Source: an uncultured Collinsella sp.
GTDB lineage: Bacteria > Actinomycetota > Coriobacteriia > Coriobacteriales > Coriobacteriaceae
NCBI GenBank assembly: GCA_900553415.1
Contig: USDH01000012.1
Span: 1 to 21,311, forward strand
DNA: 21,311 bases
Reading direction: 5' to 3'
Part shown: one piece after another, positions 1-8,248 of the stretch
How the letters are laid out: every line of letters starts with the position of its first letter
Position numbering within the stretch: position 1 is the first letter of the stretch
Position numbers and translations under genes: made by a program
Notes under the pieces: model-generated
Database searches by the model: none
The model's input: only the letters and a program-made list of their open reading frames with translations
What the model was told of the DNA's origin: nothing

Positions 1-297
1 AGATCCTATATTAACACCATATTTAGCACCAAATATACGAGTACCAGGGCCATTAATTGATGTATACCGCCCGACACTTATCTTTCCGAATAAAATCGCT
101 TTGTCATGAAAACAACATCCATCTGATAATGTTACATCTCGTCCAATAAAAGAACTTGCTAAAATTACCTTATGCAGATTTTTTGTTTTTTTTATAACAA
201 AAAACGGACTAGAAAAGCATGGAAAATCACATGCAACTCCCCTCCTAAACAAAAGCAGAAAAAAATAATTTATAATGGATACTAAAAACTTACTCAT
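1..297 (-). CDS. Hexapeptide-repeat (left-handed beta-helix) acyltransferase, partial
   Basis: This is the first 99 codons of a gene that runs off the left edge of the window, in frame to base 1. It opens with MSKFLVSIINYFF, a short hydrophobic stretch. From about residue 50 it shows the [ILV]-G-x(4) rhythm of the left-handed beta-helix acyltransferase family (for example IGRDVTLSDG, then FGKISVGRYTSINGPG). Such proteins O- or N-acetylate sugars of capsules and exopolysaccharides. The sugar acceptor cannot be told from this piece. It lies 9 nt downstream of the glycosyltransferase-like gene and is probably cotranscribed with it. The ribosome site is weak (GGAATAAA about 17 nt upstream), so the start is uncertain. 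The base composition is very AT-rich, unlike everything right of position 1700, which suggests transfer. Confidence 0.6.
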   Translation of the reverse strand, partial: MSKFLVSIINYFFLLLFRRGVACDFPCFSSPFFVIKKTKNLHKVILASSFIGRDVTLSDGCCFHDKAILFGKISVGRYTSINGPGTRIFGAKYGVNIGS

Positions 298-306
298 TAC
301 AAGAAA

Positions 307-1638
307 TTAATTTATTCCTTCAAATTTATCTATAGCTTTACTATATATTCCCTTATATTTGATTCGTTCTATATCTGTATAATCATTAAGAGTACGTAGA
401 TAGAAATGATTTACTCTTGCAAATCTTCTGAAAATTTTCGTATTTACAATTAAATCTCTTAAATAGTTTCTTGTACCCAAAATTATCATATGAATAAAAA
501 AGAAAAAAGAAAACTCAATCTTATTCTTCTGTTTATTCAAATATAAATCCTCAATATAAGCTGCTGCTCTTTGATAATTTTTGCCATCTGCAAAACCGAT
601 AACATCCTTTATTATCTTCAATCTATCATTCTCTTTATCTGCAAATAGCTTTATACCTCCTGTACTATAATATTCATCAATAGCTTTTTGAAGATTTTCA
701 ATGTTCTCAATAATAGGACTGCCTTCAGAAATTGATGACCTATTAAACTTTTGAATAATTGGATTATATAATAGAGTATGTTTCTTCAAGAGCCATGCTT
801 CTAAAGCTGTTGTGCTTTCAAAAGCTATTAAAATATCGCAAACATTAATTACGTCGAATACGTTTTCTTCAGTTTGTAAAATCAAAACATTCTTGAATTT
901 TTCGATTTTGGAGAACTCATCATAATTTTTATTTTCAGTTAAAGGATGTTTTTTGGCAACGAACAAAATGTCTGGATTATTTTTAACAAGCTCTAGATAG
1001 CCATCTTGAAGAGCAAACAACGAGGCTTTAATACCTTCCAACTCCTTACCGAAGTAAATAGGTCCTGTACTGTGATTTTCATTAAACATAAAATCAAAAG
1101 TATAACCTGCCAAGGTGACCACTTTGGTGAATTTATCCTTTTTATATTTTGAAAGTAAAGATTGACGATCCATAAAAGATAACAACGAATATTTATCAAA
1201 ACCTGTTGCACCAGATAACTTTATCTTATTGTTATCATAGCCTTTACTTGTTTTGAAATATTCAATGTTTCTTTGAGACCATTCTAAATGTAGATCTTCA
1301 TAAAGCCTCTCTTTAGTATTCCATCCAAACAGCATCGTAGTAATTGAACCATCAATATATCTATAATCTCCTTCGGACACGAAAGTAACAACTTTGCACC
1401 CCATCATAGAAGCAAATCGGCATGCCCAAAGATGATTTCTACATCCTATTGCATTTGCATCAATTACTAATTTGGGTCTATATTTCAAGATATCGAATAC
1501 GAAATTATCATAAAGCCATTTTCTTGTAATAGTTATATCTAAATCTTTCTCGAGCTTAGATAAAACAGGCTCTACAATATCAACGTCTCGTCCTCTACTT
1601 GAATAAGTGAATGACAATATGTCTGTTTTTGATTTCAT
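307..1638 (-). CDS. Surface polysaccharide biosynthesis protein, GT-B / CDP-glycerol transferase-like
   Basis: The 443-residue protein has no signal peptide. Two halves fit a GT-B fold. The N-terminal half contains the VIDANAIGCRNHLWA region (about 58-72). The C-terminal half contains AKKHP (228-232) and DILIAFESTTALEAW (268-282). The last pattern resembles the donor-site region of CDP-glycerol:polyglycerol phosphotransferases and of the 'surface carbohydrate biosynthesis' family. I infer that it adds a sugar or polyol phosphate during capsule or cell-wall polymer synthesis; donor and acceptor are unknown. A hydrophobic patch near 378-390 may touch the membrane. Codon use is strongly AT-biased. 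No convincing ribosome site precedes the ATG, and the start lies only 45 nt from the broken tyrS piece, so the original 5' context may have been lost. The partial acyltransferase follows 9 nt downstream. Confidence 0.6.
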   Translation of the reverse strand: MKSKTDILSFTYSSRGRDVDIVEPVLSKLEKDLDITITRKWLYDNFVFDILKYRPKLVIDANAIGCRNHLWACRFASMMGCKVVTFVSEGDYRYIDGSITTMLFGWNTKERLYEDLHLEWSQRNIEYFKTSKGYDNNKIKLSGATGFDKYSLLSFMDRQSLLSKYKKDKFTKVVTLAGYTFDFMFNENHSTGPIYFGKELEGIKASLFALQDGYLELVKNNPDILFVAKKHPLTENKNYDEFSKIEKFKNVLILQTEENVFDVINVCDILIAFESTTALEAWLLKKHTLLYNPIIQKFNRSSISEGSPIIENIENLQKAIDEYYSTGGIKLFADKENDRLKIIKDVIGFADGKNYQRAAAYIEDLYLNKQKNKIEFSFFFFIHMIILGTRNYLRDLIVNTKIFRRFARVNHFYLRTLNDYTDIERIKYKGIYSKAIDKFEGIN

Positions 1639-1683
1639 GTCTTATGGATTAAGTACCGGAAACGGCGGAATGTTCTTAACGGA

Positions 1684-1884
1684 TCAGCAAATATTTTTCT
1701 TGCGCAGAGCCTCGCGGATCTTCTGCACGGCATGGCCCAGGTGCAGGTCGGGGCTAGTGGGGTCGACGCCGAGCTTGATGTTGAGGGGCTCGCCCTTCTC
1801 AAGCTTCTTGCGAAGGTCGGCCTCGGGAACGATCTGCGCGGCGCCCGAGGTGATGATACGCATTTGCTCGTCAACAGACAGCAT
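1684..1884 (-). pseudogene. tyrS: Tyrosyl-tRNA synthetase, N-terminal fragment
   Basis: The ATG at 1884 has a fine ribosome site (AAAGGAGG, 7 nt spacing). The first 55 or so residues are unmistakable class I TyrRS: LNIKLGVDPTSPDLHLGHAV, with HLGH as the HIGH-type ATP-binding motif. Family members continue with a V-L-x-K-x-R-Q-F-Q-like stretch. Here the frame instead reads QKIREALRKKNIC and stops after 66 residues, against a usual length of about 400-430. The tyrosine pocket, KMSKS loop and S4 domain are missing. The departure from the family occurs while the DNA is still GC-rich (about 1700-1725), and the AT-rich island begins a few bases later. Either an insertion or rearrangement cut the gene, or the assembly joins two loci. 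A cell must have an intact TyrRS elsewhere. Confidence 0.75.
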
Positions 1885-1980
1885 TGGGTATCCTCCTTTT
1901 GCTATAGCACCCTCACCGGATACGGCGGTGCTGGAAGTCCATAAACTCTCTTATGATAACAAACTGACGCGACGCGGCAC

Positions 1981-3939
1981 TTACGACAGGAAAATCCTCG
2001 TCCTGCCGCATGCGTCAATGGCAACTGGCAAACGTGTACCGTCACGCTCGACCAGATAGCGTACCTGCCGACGGCGCAAGCAGTCGCGGCAACGGACCTG
2101 TCCCGTCGCATCGGTAGCGCAGACGCCCTCGGCGGTCAGCAGGCAGTGCTCGCACACCATGAGCTCGGGGCAATCGGCATCGACAGGGCTCAGAACACCA
2201 GGTTCGGCCGTCAGTTCGGCAATACGCTCCGCATCATTGCCGAGCAACTCGGCCGGCAAGTACACCCGCCCCGCACCGAGTTCGCGCAGCCAGGCAAGCG
2301 TGGCCCGATTCGCGCAGAACACCGGCGCCGCCACGTCAAACGTCACGCCCAGCTCGCGAGCGATCACCACCTGTCCCAGGTTGCGGCAGACGACGCGCCC
2401 GGCACGCTGCATCAGTGAGCGGGTCCAGTCAGCGTCACCCGTGCGGCACACCTCGTCAAGCACCACAACAGCGTCGGACAAATCGAGTTCTCCGCGCGGG
2501 TCGGCATCCATCAGCTGCCAAGCAAAAACCATGCGAGCGGGAACCGCGCACTCCACCAACTCCGTCGACGCACCGCCATCCACCGTAACGCCCTCAAAGG
2601 GCAGCACCTCAACGGCACGCGCAACGGGCGCAATCGCATCCGCCTCGGCCCGCATGCGCTCCAACACCGCCGCCGTCTGATCCAACACGCCGGCGCTGCG
2701 AATCAGGTACACCTCGCAGCCCGTGTCCACCTTACGCTTGCAATGCACGACGACGCGCTCCCCCGCCGCGGCATCCACCGGACAGGGCACCTGCGGCCAG
2801 CGCTTGGGCACATCGGGACGCGCGTCGGCACCCGGATAGAACCGAATCTCGAGCGTGTCACCCGCCGCCACGGCGGCATCGAGCTCAACGGTCACCTCTT
2901 CGTGGCCAACGGCCACCAGGCGTCCCACGCGCACACCTTGGTTGATCGCACGCTCAAAGCTCATAAGCTCGGCACCCGAACGTCCTCGCAGGTACGCATC
3001 GGTAAACCCACGGTTAAACGACCTTCCCAGCTCGCGCTCGAGCTCTTCCACGGCACCGGGGTCCCACGCGCCGTCGCACAGCATATCGAGTGCCCGGCGC
3101 CACACCCGCACCACGTTGAATACGTAATCAGGGTTCTTCATGCGCCCCTCGATCTTGAGCGACGCCACGCCGGCATCTACAAGCTCGGGCAGATGCGCAA
3201 TACCCAGATAGTCGCGCGGGCACAGCAGGCGATCTCCCTCGACGGCGACAACGCTCTGTCCAGCCTCGTCCACCAGGTCGTACGCCAAACGGCACGGCTG
3301 CGTGCAGTCGCCGCGCATCGCCGATCGTCCACGCCGCAGGGCCGAGAACTCGCACGCCCCCGAATAGCCGATGCAAATCGCACCGTGGCAGAATACCTCG
3401 ATGGGCACGCCCGTGGCACATAGCGCCGCAATCTCGTCGACCGCCAGCTCGCGTGCCGTCGTCACGCGCTCGACCCCAAGCTCATCGGCGGCAAGCCGCA
3501 CGGCGCTCTCGCTATGAGCGCCCGTCTGCGTGGACAGGTGAATCTCGACCCCGGGAATCGCCGCGCGCAGCGCGCAGGCCAACCCGGCATCGGCGACAAT
3601 CAGAGCATCGGCGCCCAGCTCCAGTGCATGAGCTCCCAACGCCACCGCGTCGGACAACTCATCGTCAAACACGAACACGTTGAGCGTTACGTACACACGC
3701 ACGCCATGGGCATGCGCCACGGCGCAGCCGCGCGCAAACTCGTCATCCGTAAAGCCATGGGCGCTCACACGGGCGTTAAAGCCGCCCAACCCCGCATAGA
3801 TGGCATCGGCGCCCGCGGCGATGGCCGCAAGCATCTGGTCGAGCCCGCCCGCCGGCGCCAGCAGCTCGGGCAGCGCCGCACCGGCAGCATCCAATCCAGT
3901 CTCGTATTGTCCGCTCGGCCCCATCGTCCGAATCGCCAT
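1981..3939 (-). CDS. U32 family protein (rRNA/tRNA hydroxylation type)
   Basis: This 652-residue U32 family protein begins with PELLAPAGGLDQMLAAIAAG, typical of the family's TIM-barrel start. It carries the U32 signature EVFCHGAICIGYSGACEFS at 181-199. The four cysteines expected to bind an iron-sulfur cluster are present at about 189, 196, 212 and 216 (RGDCTQPCR). Characterised relatives (RlhA, TrhP) hydroxylate 23S rRNA cytidine or tRNA uridine using prephenate-linked chemistry, and the length is closer to RlhA. The exact substrate here is inferred only. I chose the ATG at 3939 because TAAGGAG lies 7 nt upstream; an ATG 27 nt further upstream lacks this. A second Cys-rich patch (CEHC...CRDC) precedes the end. 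The chain stops at GRTRIFLS, where longer relatives seem to continue, so a slight C-terminal shortening is possible. It lies just upstream of the tyrS fragment. Confidence 0.85.
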   Translation of the reverse strand: MAIRTMGPSGQYETGLDAAGAALPELLAPAGGLDQMLAAIAAGADAIYAGLGGFNARVSAHGFTDDEFARGCAVAHAHGVRVYVTLNVFVFDDELSDAVALGAHALELGADALIVADAGLACALRAAIPGVEIHLSTQTGAHSESAVRLAADELGVERVTTARELAVDEIAALCATGVPIEVFCHGAICIGYSGACEFSALRRGRSAMRGDCTQPCRLAYDLVDEAGQSVVAVEGDRLLCPRDYLGIAHLPELVDAGVASLKIEGRMKNPDYVFNVVRVWRRALDMLCDGAWDPGAVEELERELGRSFNRGFTDAYLRGRSGAELMSFERAINQGVRVGRLVAVGHEEVTVELDAAVAAGDTLEIRFYPGADARPDVPKRWPQVPCPVDAAAGERVVVHCKRKVDTGCEVYLIRSAGVLDQTAAVLERMRAEADAIAPVARAVEVLPFEGVTVDGGASTELVECAVPARMVFAWQLMDADPRGELDLSDAVVVLDEVCRTGDADWTRSLMQRAGRVVCRNLGQVVIARELGVTFDVAAPVFCANRATLAWLRELGAGRVYLPAELLGNDAERIAELTAEPGVLSPVDADCPELMVCEHCLLTAEGVCATDATGQVRCRDCLRRRQVRYLVERDGTRLPVAIDACGRTRIFLS

Positions 3940-4101
3940 CGACAAACTCCTTACCAAGGTATGCATTCACTCTGAAAAATGCCGTCTTCCAGCATACACG
4001 AGGCCTCGCGCGCCCCGTTTGGTTTATCGTGTAATAACTTATGTCCATCCTGCCCCGACGGCACATCCACCGTCTGGCACGACATACCTGGAGGTCAATA
4101 T

Positions 4102-6290
4102 ATGGGTCCTCGCCAACGACAGGGACGCAGCCGTTCAAAGACGCATGCTCTGCCCATAATCCTGCTCTCGTTTTTGGGCTTTTTGCTTATCGCGGGCGTG
4201 GCGTTTGGCATCGGCATGGTCGGCAACGTCAACCGCTGGCTGTCCGATCTGCCCGACTACACCGACGCCAACGCGTATCTGGTGAGCGAGCCCACCGAGA
4301 TCGTCGACTGCAACGGCAACAAGATCGCGAGCTTCTACACGCAAAACCGCAAGTCCATCACCAAGGACGAGGTCTCCCCCTACGTGCTGCAGGGCACCGT
4401 TGACGTCGAGGACGAGCGCTTCTACGAGCACGGCGGTATCGACCTGTGGGGTATCGCGCGTGCTGCGGTGGCAACCCTCGGCGGCGGGCACGAAGGCGCC
4501 TCGACGATCACCCAGCAGCTTGTGCGCAACACCATCCTGCAGGAGGAGCAATTCGACTCGACCATTGAGCGTAAGGTGCGCGAGGCCTACATCGCCATCA
4601 AGATGGAGGACATGTACTCCAAAGACGAGATCCTCATGATGTACCTCAACACCATCTATTACGGCCACGGCGCCTACGGCATCGAGGCCGCAGCCGAAAC
4701 CTATCTGTCCAAGAGCGCCGCCGACCTCACCCTGAGCGAGGCCGCGCTGTTGATCGGCCTTCCCAACTCGCCCTCGCAGTACGACCCCACGGTCAACCCC
4801 GACCTGGCGCTGTCCCGTCGCAACAAGGTCCTCGACAACATGTTGCGCCTGGGCCACATCACGCAGGAGGAGCACGATGCCGCACAGGCCGAGCCCATCA
4901 CCCTCAACGTGACCGAGATTTCGGGCAGCGGCGTCGACGTATACTCGCAGCCCTACTTTGTCGCCTATGTTAGCTGCTGGAGCAGGAGTTCTCGACCGAC
5001 GTGCTCTTTAAGGGCGGCCTGACCGTCAAGACCACCATCGACCCCACGATGCAGCAGGTGGCAGAGAATGCCGTCCGAGAGCAGCTCGACACGCTCTCGC
5101 TCGACGGCCTGGACATGGGCATGGTCGTCGTCGACCCCAAGACCGGCTACATCAAGTGCATGGTGGGCGGCTACGACTACAACGCCGACGAGAACCACGT
5201 AAACCATGCCACGGCCAAGCGTCCCGTCGGCTCCACCTTTAAGGCCTTTACGCTGGCAACTGCCATCCAAAACGGCATGAACCCCAACGTCACCCTCAAC
5301 TGCAACTCGCCGCTCAAGGCCAAGGGCACCACGACCGAGGTCCAAAACTACGCCAACCATAGCTATGGCAACATCACGCTTAAGCAGGCGACGGCATACT
5401 CCTCCAACACCGGCTACATCCAGGTGGCGGAAGCCGTCGGCAACAGCAAGATCATCTCGCTCGTCAAAAGGCTCGGCATCGACCCCGCCAAGGACAACAT
5501 CGAGGACGTTCCCGTCATGACCCTCGGCACCGGCTCGATCTCGCCGCTCGAGATGGCCGCCGCCTACGCGACGTTTGCCAACGGCGGCTACTATCGCCAG
5601 CCGATCGCCATCACCGAGATTGACTCTCGTACCGGTTCGGTGCTGTACCAGCACACTGACAATCCCTCACAGGTGCTTACCGAGGGCGAGGCCGCCGCGG
5701 TCACCGATGTTCTGTCCGGCGTCATGAAGGGCAGCGGTACGGGTGCTGCCGGCGCTCTGAGTGTCAACCAGCCCTATGCCGGCAAGACGGGCACCACCGA
5801 CAACACCACCAACCTGTGGTTCTGCGGTTATACCCCGCAGCTGGCGTGCGCCCTGTGGACCGGCTATTCCGCGGGCGAGATCCCCATCCAAAAATACGGC
5901 ACGGACCTGCTGGGCGACAGCACCAACCTGCCTGTCTTTAAGCGGTTTATGAACACCGTTCTGACCGGTACCGAGCGCGAGGAGTTTGCGACCGGAACGG
6001 CGCCCACCTACAAGAACAACAGCGTCTGGAAGTTCTACGGCACCAACAACACCAAGAAGACGGAGAACGACGACAAGGACGAGGACGAGGACGAAGAGGA
6101 AACCACCACAACAACTACCACGACGACCACGACCACCGAGACCACGGGCGGCGACACCACCGGCGGCACCGGTACGACCGGCGGCTCGACGGGCGGCTCC
6201 ACTGGTGGTTCGACCGGCGGCGATGGCGGCACGCCTACGCCTACGCCCACTCCCGACCCCTCCCCCACGCCTGACGATACGGTCGGCTAG
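4102..6290 (+). pseudogene. Class A penicillin-binding protein (transglycosylase/transpeptidase), frameshifted
   Basis: The gene encodes a bifunctional peptidoglycan synthase. GGAGGT lies 6 nt before the ATG at 4102. A basic N-terminus and one membrane anchor (about 17-40) precede the GT51 domain, with EDERFYEHGG (catalytic Glu103) and GASTITQQLVRN (132-143). After Val290 (GTT 4969-4971) the frame goes wrong and meets TGA at 5020. The correct continuation lies in another frame from 4974 (LLEQEFSTDVLFKGG) to TAG at 6290. One extra A at 4972 would give GTT AAG CTG CTG and a 729-residue protein. In that numbering the transpeptidase motifs are STFK 378-381, SSN 434-436 and KTG 562-564. The protein ends in an acidic and Thr/Gly/Pro tail. 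The reading is either a sequencing error or a real mutation. As written, only the glycosyltransferase half is translated from the normal start. Confidence 0.85.
6066..6287 (+). repeat. Low-complexity tail of the PBP: acidic, poly-Thr, Gly-Gly-Ser/Thr and Thr-Pro repeats
   Basis: Within the PBP frame, an Asp/Glu/Lys run is followed by twelve consecutive Thr codons (6102-6137). Then come GGDTTGG and repeated STGG units, and a TPTPTPDPSPTP ending. The DNA is internally repetitive (ggcggctc/ggtggttc units). The tail should be disordered and outside the membrane, and may reach into the wall. Copy number is expected to vary between strains. Confidence 0.8.
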
Positions 6291-6314
6291 AAATCATCCG
6301 GCCATAAGCAACAA

Positions 6315-6353
6315 GGCCCCCGAGCAGCTTATTAAACTGCTCGGGGGTCTTTT
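6315..6353 (+). terminator. Rho-independent terminator after the PBP gene
   Basis: An 11-bp perfect GC-rich stem, CCCCCGAGCAG paired with CTGCTCGGGGG, encloses a 9-nt loop and is followed by TCTTTT. It lies 25 nt after the PBP stop codon. Confidence 0.93.
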
Positions 6354-6394
6354 AGTTTAAAGCGACCTGGTGGGCGGTCTTTATACCGGCAAAC

Positions 6395-6427
6395 AAAAAG
6401 GGGTACCGACCAACGTCGATACCCCTT
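6395..6427 (-). terminator. Rho-independent terminator after argR
   Basis: Read on the minus strand, AAGGGGTA pairs with TACCCCTT around an inner CGAC/GTCG helix with a 4-nt loop and one mismatch. TTTTTG follows. It lies 50 nt downstream of the argR stop, facing the PBP terminator. Confidence 0.85.
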
Positions 6428-6476
6428 ACAAGCCACGATGTCAGCGCGCACAGTGCCGAGCGCACGGCCCGCACGC

Positions 6477-6914
6477 CTACTTGCGAGAATTGCTCAGCTT
6501 ATTGATCAGCGCCTCGAGACGCTCGCCGTCCTCGGCCGTCTGGGCAATAACCAAAATCGTATCGTTGCCGGCAAGCGAGCCAAGCACATCGGGCAACTCT
6601 GCCGCATCAACGGCGGCGGCGATGCCGGAAGCCGTGCCAGGCTGAGCCTTGATCATAACCAGATTATCGGTACGCAGAACGCCCGTTACGAGCTCGGAAA
6701 CCATACGCTGCAGATGCAGGTCCTCTGCCAGAACATAGATGCCCTCAGGGAGCTTACGCAGCCCCATATCGGCAATATCGCGAGAGACAGTCGCCTGCGT
6801 GCAATCAAAGCCCATAGCACGGAGCTCATCGACCAGCACGCGCTGCGTGCGGACGTCCTTATTGCGCACAATATCTCTAATGGCATCCTGGCGCCCATTG
6901 CGTTTTTTAGCCAT
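6477..6914 (-). CDS. argR: Arginine repressor ArgR/AhrC
   Basis: The product is the 145-residue arginine-responsive repressor/activator. The N-terminal winged helix-turn-helix includes QATVSRDIADMG (40-51). The C-terminal arginine-binding and hexamerisation domain shows PGTASGIAAAVDAAELPDVL (92-111) and GNDTILVIA (116-124), both typical of the family. The ATG at 6914 (MAKKRNGRQ) is chosen because GAGAGGG stands 7 nt upstream; an in-frame upstream start at 6947 lacks a site. The gene is monocistronic, with its own terminator. No arginine biosynthesis gene is adjacent, so it probably acts in trans. A 15-bp palindrome 34-48 nt upstream may be an autoregulatory site. Confidence 0.93.
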   Translation of the reverse strand: MAKKRNGRQDAIRDIVRNKDVRTQRVLVDELRAMGFDCTQATVSRDIADMGLRKLPEGIYVLAEDLHLQRMVSELVTGVLRTDNLVMIKAQPGTASGIAAAVDAAELPDVLGSLAGNDTILVIAQTAEDGERLEALINKLSNSRK

Positions 6915-6947
6915 ACAAACCCTCTCTCCAAAAGATGGCGGAGACAA

Positions 6948-6962
6948 TCAATCAGTGATTGA
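6948..6962. promoter_or_regulatory. Palindrome upstream of argR, possible operator
   Basis: TCAATCA-G-TGATTGA is a perfect 15-bp palindrome centred 41 nt before the argR start codon. It fits the ARG-box consensus (TGAATnnnnATTCA) poorly, so binding by ArgR is only a guess. Confidence 0.3.
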
Positions 6963-7046
6963 ATAGTTTAACGCTATTTGAAGGCTTTTGTGTATAAGAA
7001 CGCATTTCGAAACAATTCTATGCAAGTTTGTTTCGTAATGAGCCGT

Positions 7047-8087
7047 TTAGGCGGTTTTTGTGCCCGTCCGGTTAAGAAAAGCTGCCAGATGCGTACACAT
7101 CACGCAGCGCGCGGGCTTGGCGCTGGCAATCGGCCCAAACAACAGACCGAGTCCCCGATGGTTGTCCTTGAGCGCGGCGACCATCTGACGGGTTCGAGGC
7201 GCATCGAGCATATCACGCATGCGGGCGGAACGCTCGATTGACGACACCCCATGCGGGCTCAGACACAAATTCTCGATGCAGGCGACCAGTCCGGCAAAGT
7301 AGAACTTTTGGCTTGCCAGCTTGAGCCGACCACCGCTATCTGCTTCCGAGAGTGAGTCCGCAAGCTCGTCGAGCGCTCGGGTGTCATCGGATACCCTGGC
7401 ATACATGGTGGGATCAAAGGCATCTGTAAGCTTAGGTGCCGCCGCGTGGAAACAAGCATCGCCGAGGCCGGACACGCATCGTGCCTGCGAGAGCGCATAT
7501 GCCATAAACTCAACCGTACAGTACGCCTTGCCGCGCGACAGGCATGCCTCAAACAGCGGACGGCTATACATCGCGCCAGAGGTCTGAGCGACTAGGCCGC
7601 CCAAAATCAACTGGGGCAGCCCAGTCACCATAGAAGACTCGTCTTCTATGGCAATAGAGGCAGCATCCAAGACGCGCGAATGGCGCTCTCGATGTGCATC
7701 ATAGCGGTCGAGCGACACCGTGGGGAACACTATGTCTGCCGCAGTATCGCACGCGGTATCGACCATCTTGGAAAGGGACTGCGGAGCAAACCACTCATCG
7801 GCGTTCATAGCGATGATTTGAGAGCCGCGCGAGGCATCAAAACCGGCACGAAGACAAGCGCCGCGCTTCGCGTCCTCGACGTCAATCAAATCAATATGGA
7901 TGTCCCTGTCGGCAGCAACTTGAAGCGAATGGCGCACACCGGGCGCAGCATCGCGGCAGGCAACGACAATCTGCAAATCGTAGAGATCTTGGTTCTGGAT
8001 ACTCTCGAGCGCACGCATCGCATAGCTGGGCGAACCTTCTACCACAAGGATCACCGAAAGTCGCGGATGCGAGCCACGTCGAACCAA
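7047..8087 (-). CDS. Family 2 glycosyltransferase
   Basis: The 346-residue protein starts with the GT-A nucleotide-binding strand LSVILVVEGSPSYAMRALES (10-29). It also shows KRGACLRAGFDASRGSQIIA (74-93), which fits the GT2 pattern of asking whether the chain position is new or established, and NADEWF (95-100) at the DxD position. The rest is not recognisable, so donor and acceptor are unknown; cell-surface glycan synthesis is inferred. The start is TTG at 8087, supported by GAGAGGA 8 nt upstream. No in-frame ATG fits better. No membrane segment is evident. It sits 161 nt downstream of truA without a terminator between them, so readthrough from truA is possible. No clear terminator follows. 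Confidence 0.75.
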   Translation of the reverse strand: MVRRGSHPRLSVILVVEGSPSYAMRALESIQNQDLYDLQIVVACRDAAPGVRHSLQVAADRDIHIDLIDVEDAKRGACLRAGFDASRGSQIIAMNADEWFAPQSLSKMVDTACDTAADIVFPTVSLDRYDAHRERHSRVLDAASIAIEDESSMVTGLPQLILGGLVAQTSGAMYSRPLFEACLSRGKAYCTVEFMAYALSQARCVSGLGDACFHAAAPKLTDAFDPTMYARVSDDTRALDELADSLSEADSGGRLKLASQKFYFAGLVACIENLCLSPHGVSSIERSARMRDMLDAPRTRQMVAALKDNHRGLGLLFGPIASAKPARCVMCTHLAAFLNRTGTKTA

Positions 8088-8248
8088 GTTATCCGTCCTC
8101 TCGACAGCAGTGAATCAAACTGTCGTTCATGGTACACCCCGGCAATAAAAGCAATGAGACACCGGTTGTATTGCACGCCAAGAACAGATGTTGCACACGC
8201 GCAGCCCACAGATGACAGGTGTCGACGCACGACGCGTCGAGCCCTCCC

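Noticed and set aside
1607..2059. Plus-strand frame running across the tyrS junction
   Set aside because: It crosses the composition boundary antisense to the tyrS fragment and has no recognisable protein sequence.
3979..4101. Upstream ATG for the PBP giving a 41-residue N-terminal extension
   Set aside because: There is no ribosome site before 3979. GGAGGT stands at proper distance from the ATG at 4102, and the basic residues plus membrane anchor begin there.
4960..5000. Programmed ribosomal frameshift in the PBP gene
   Set aside because: There is no slippery heptamer or following stem. A one-base loss explains the shift simply.
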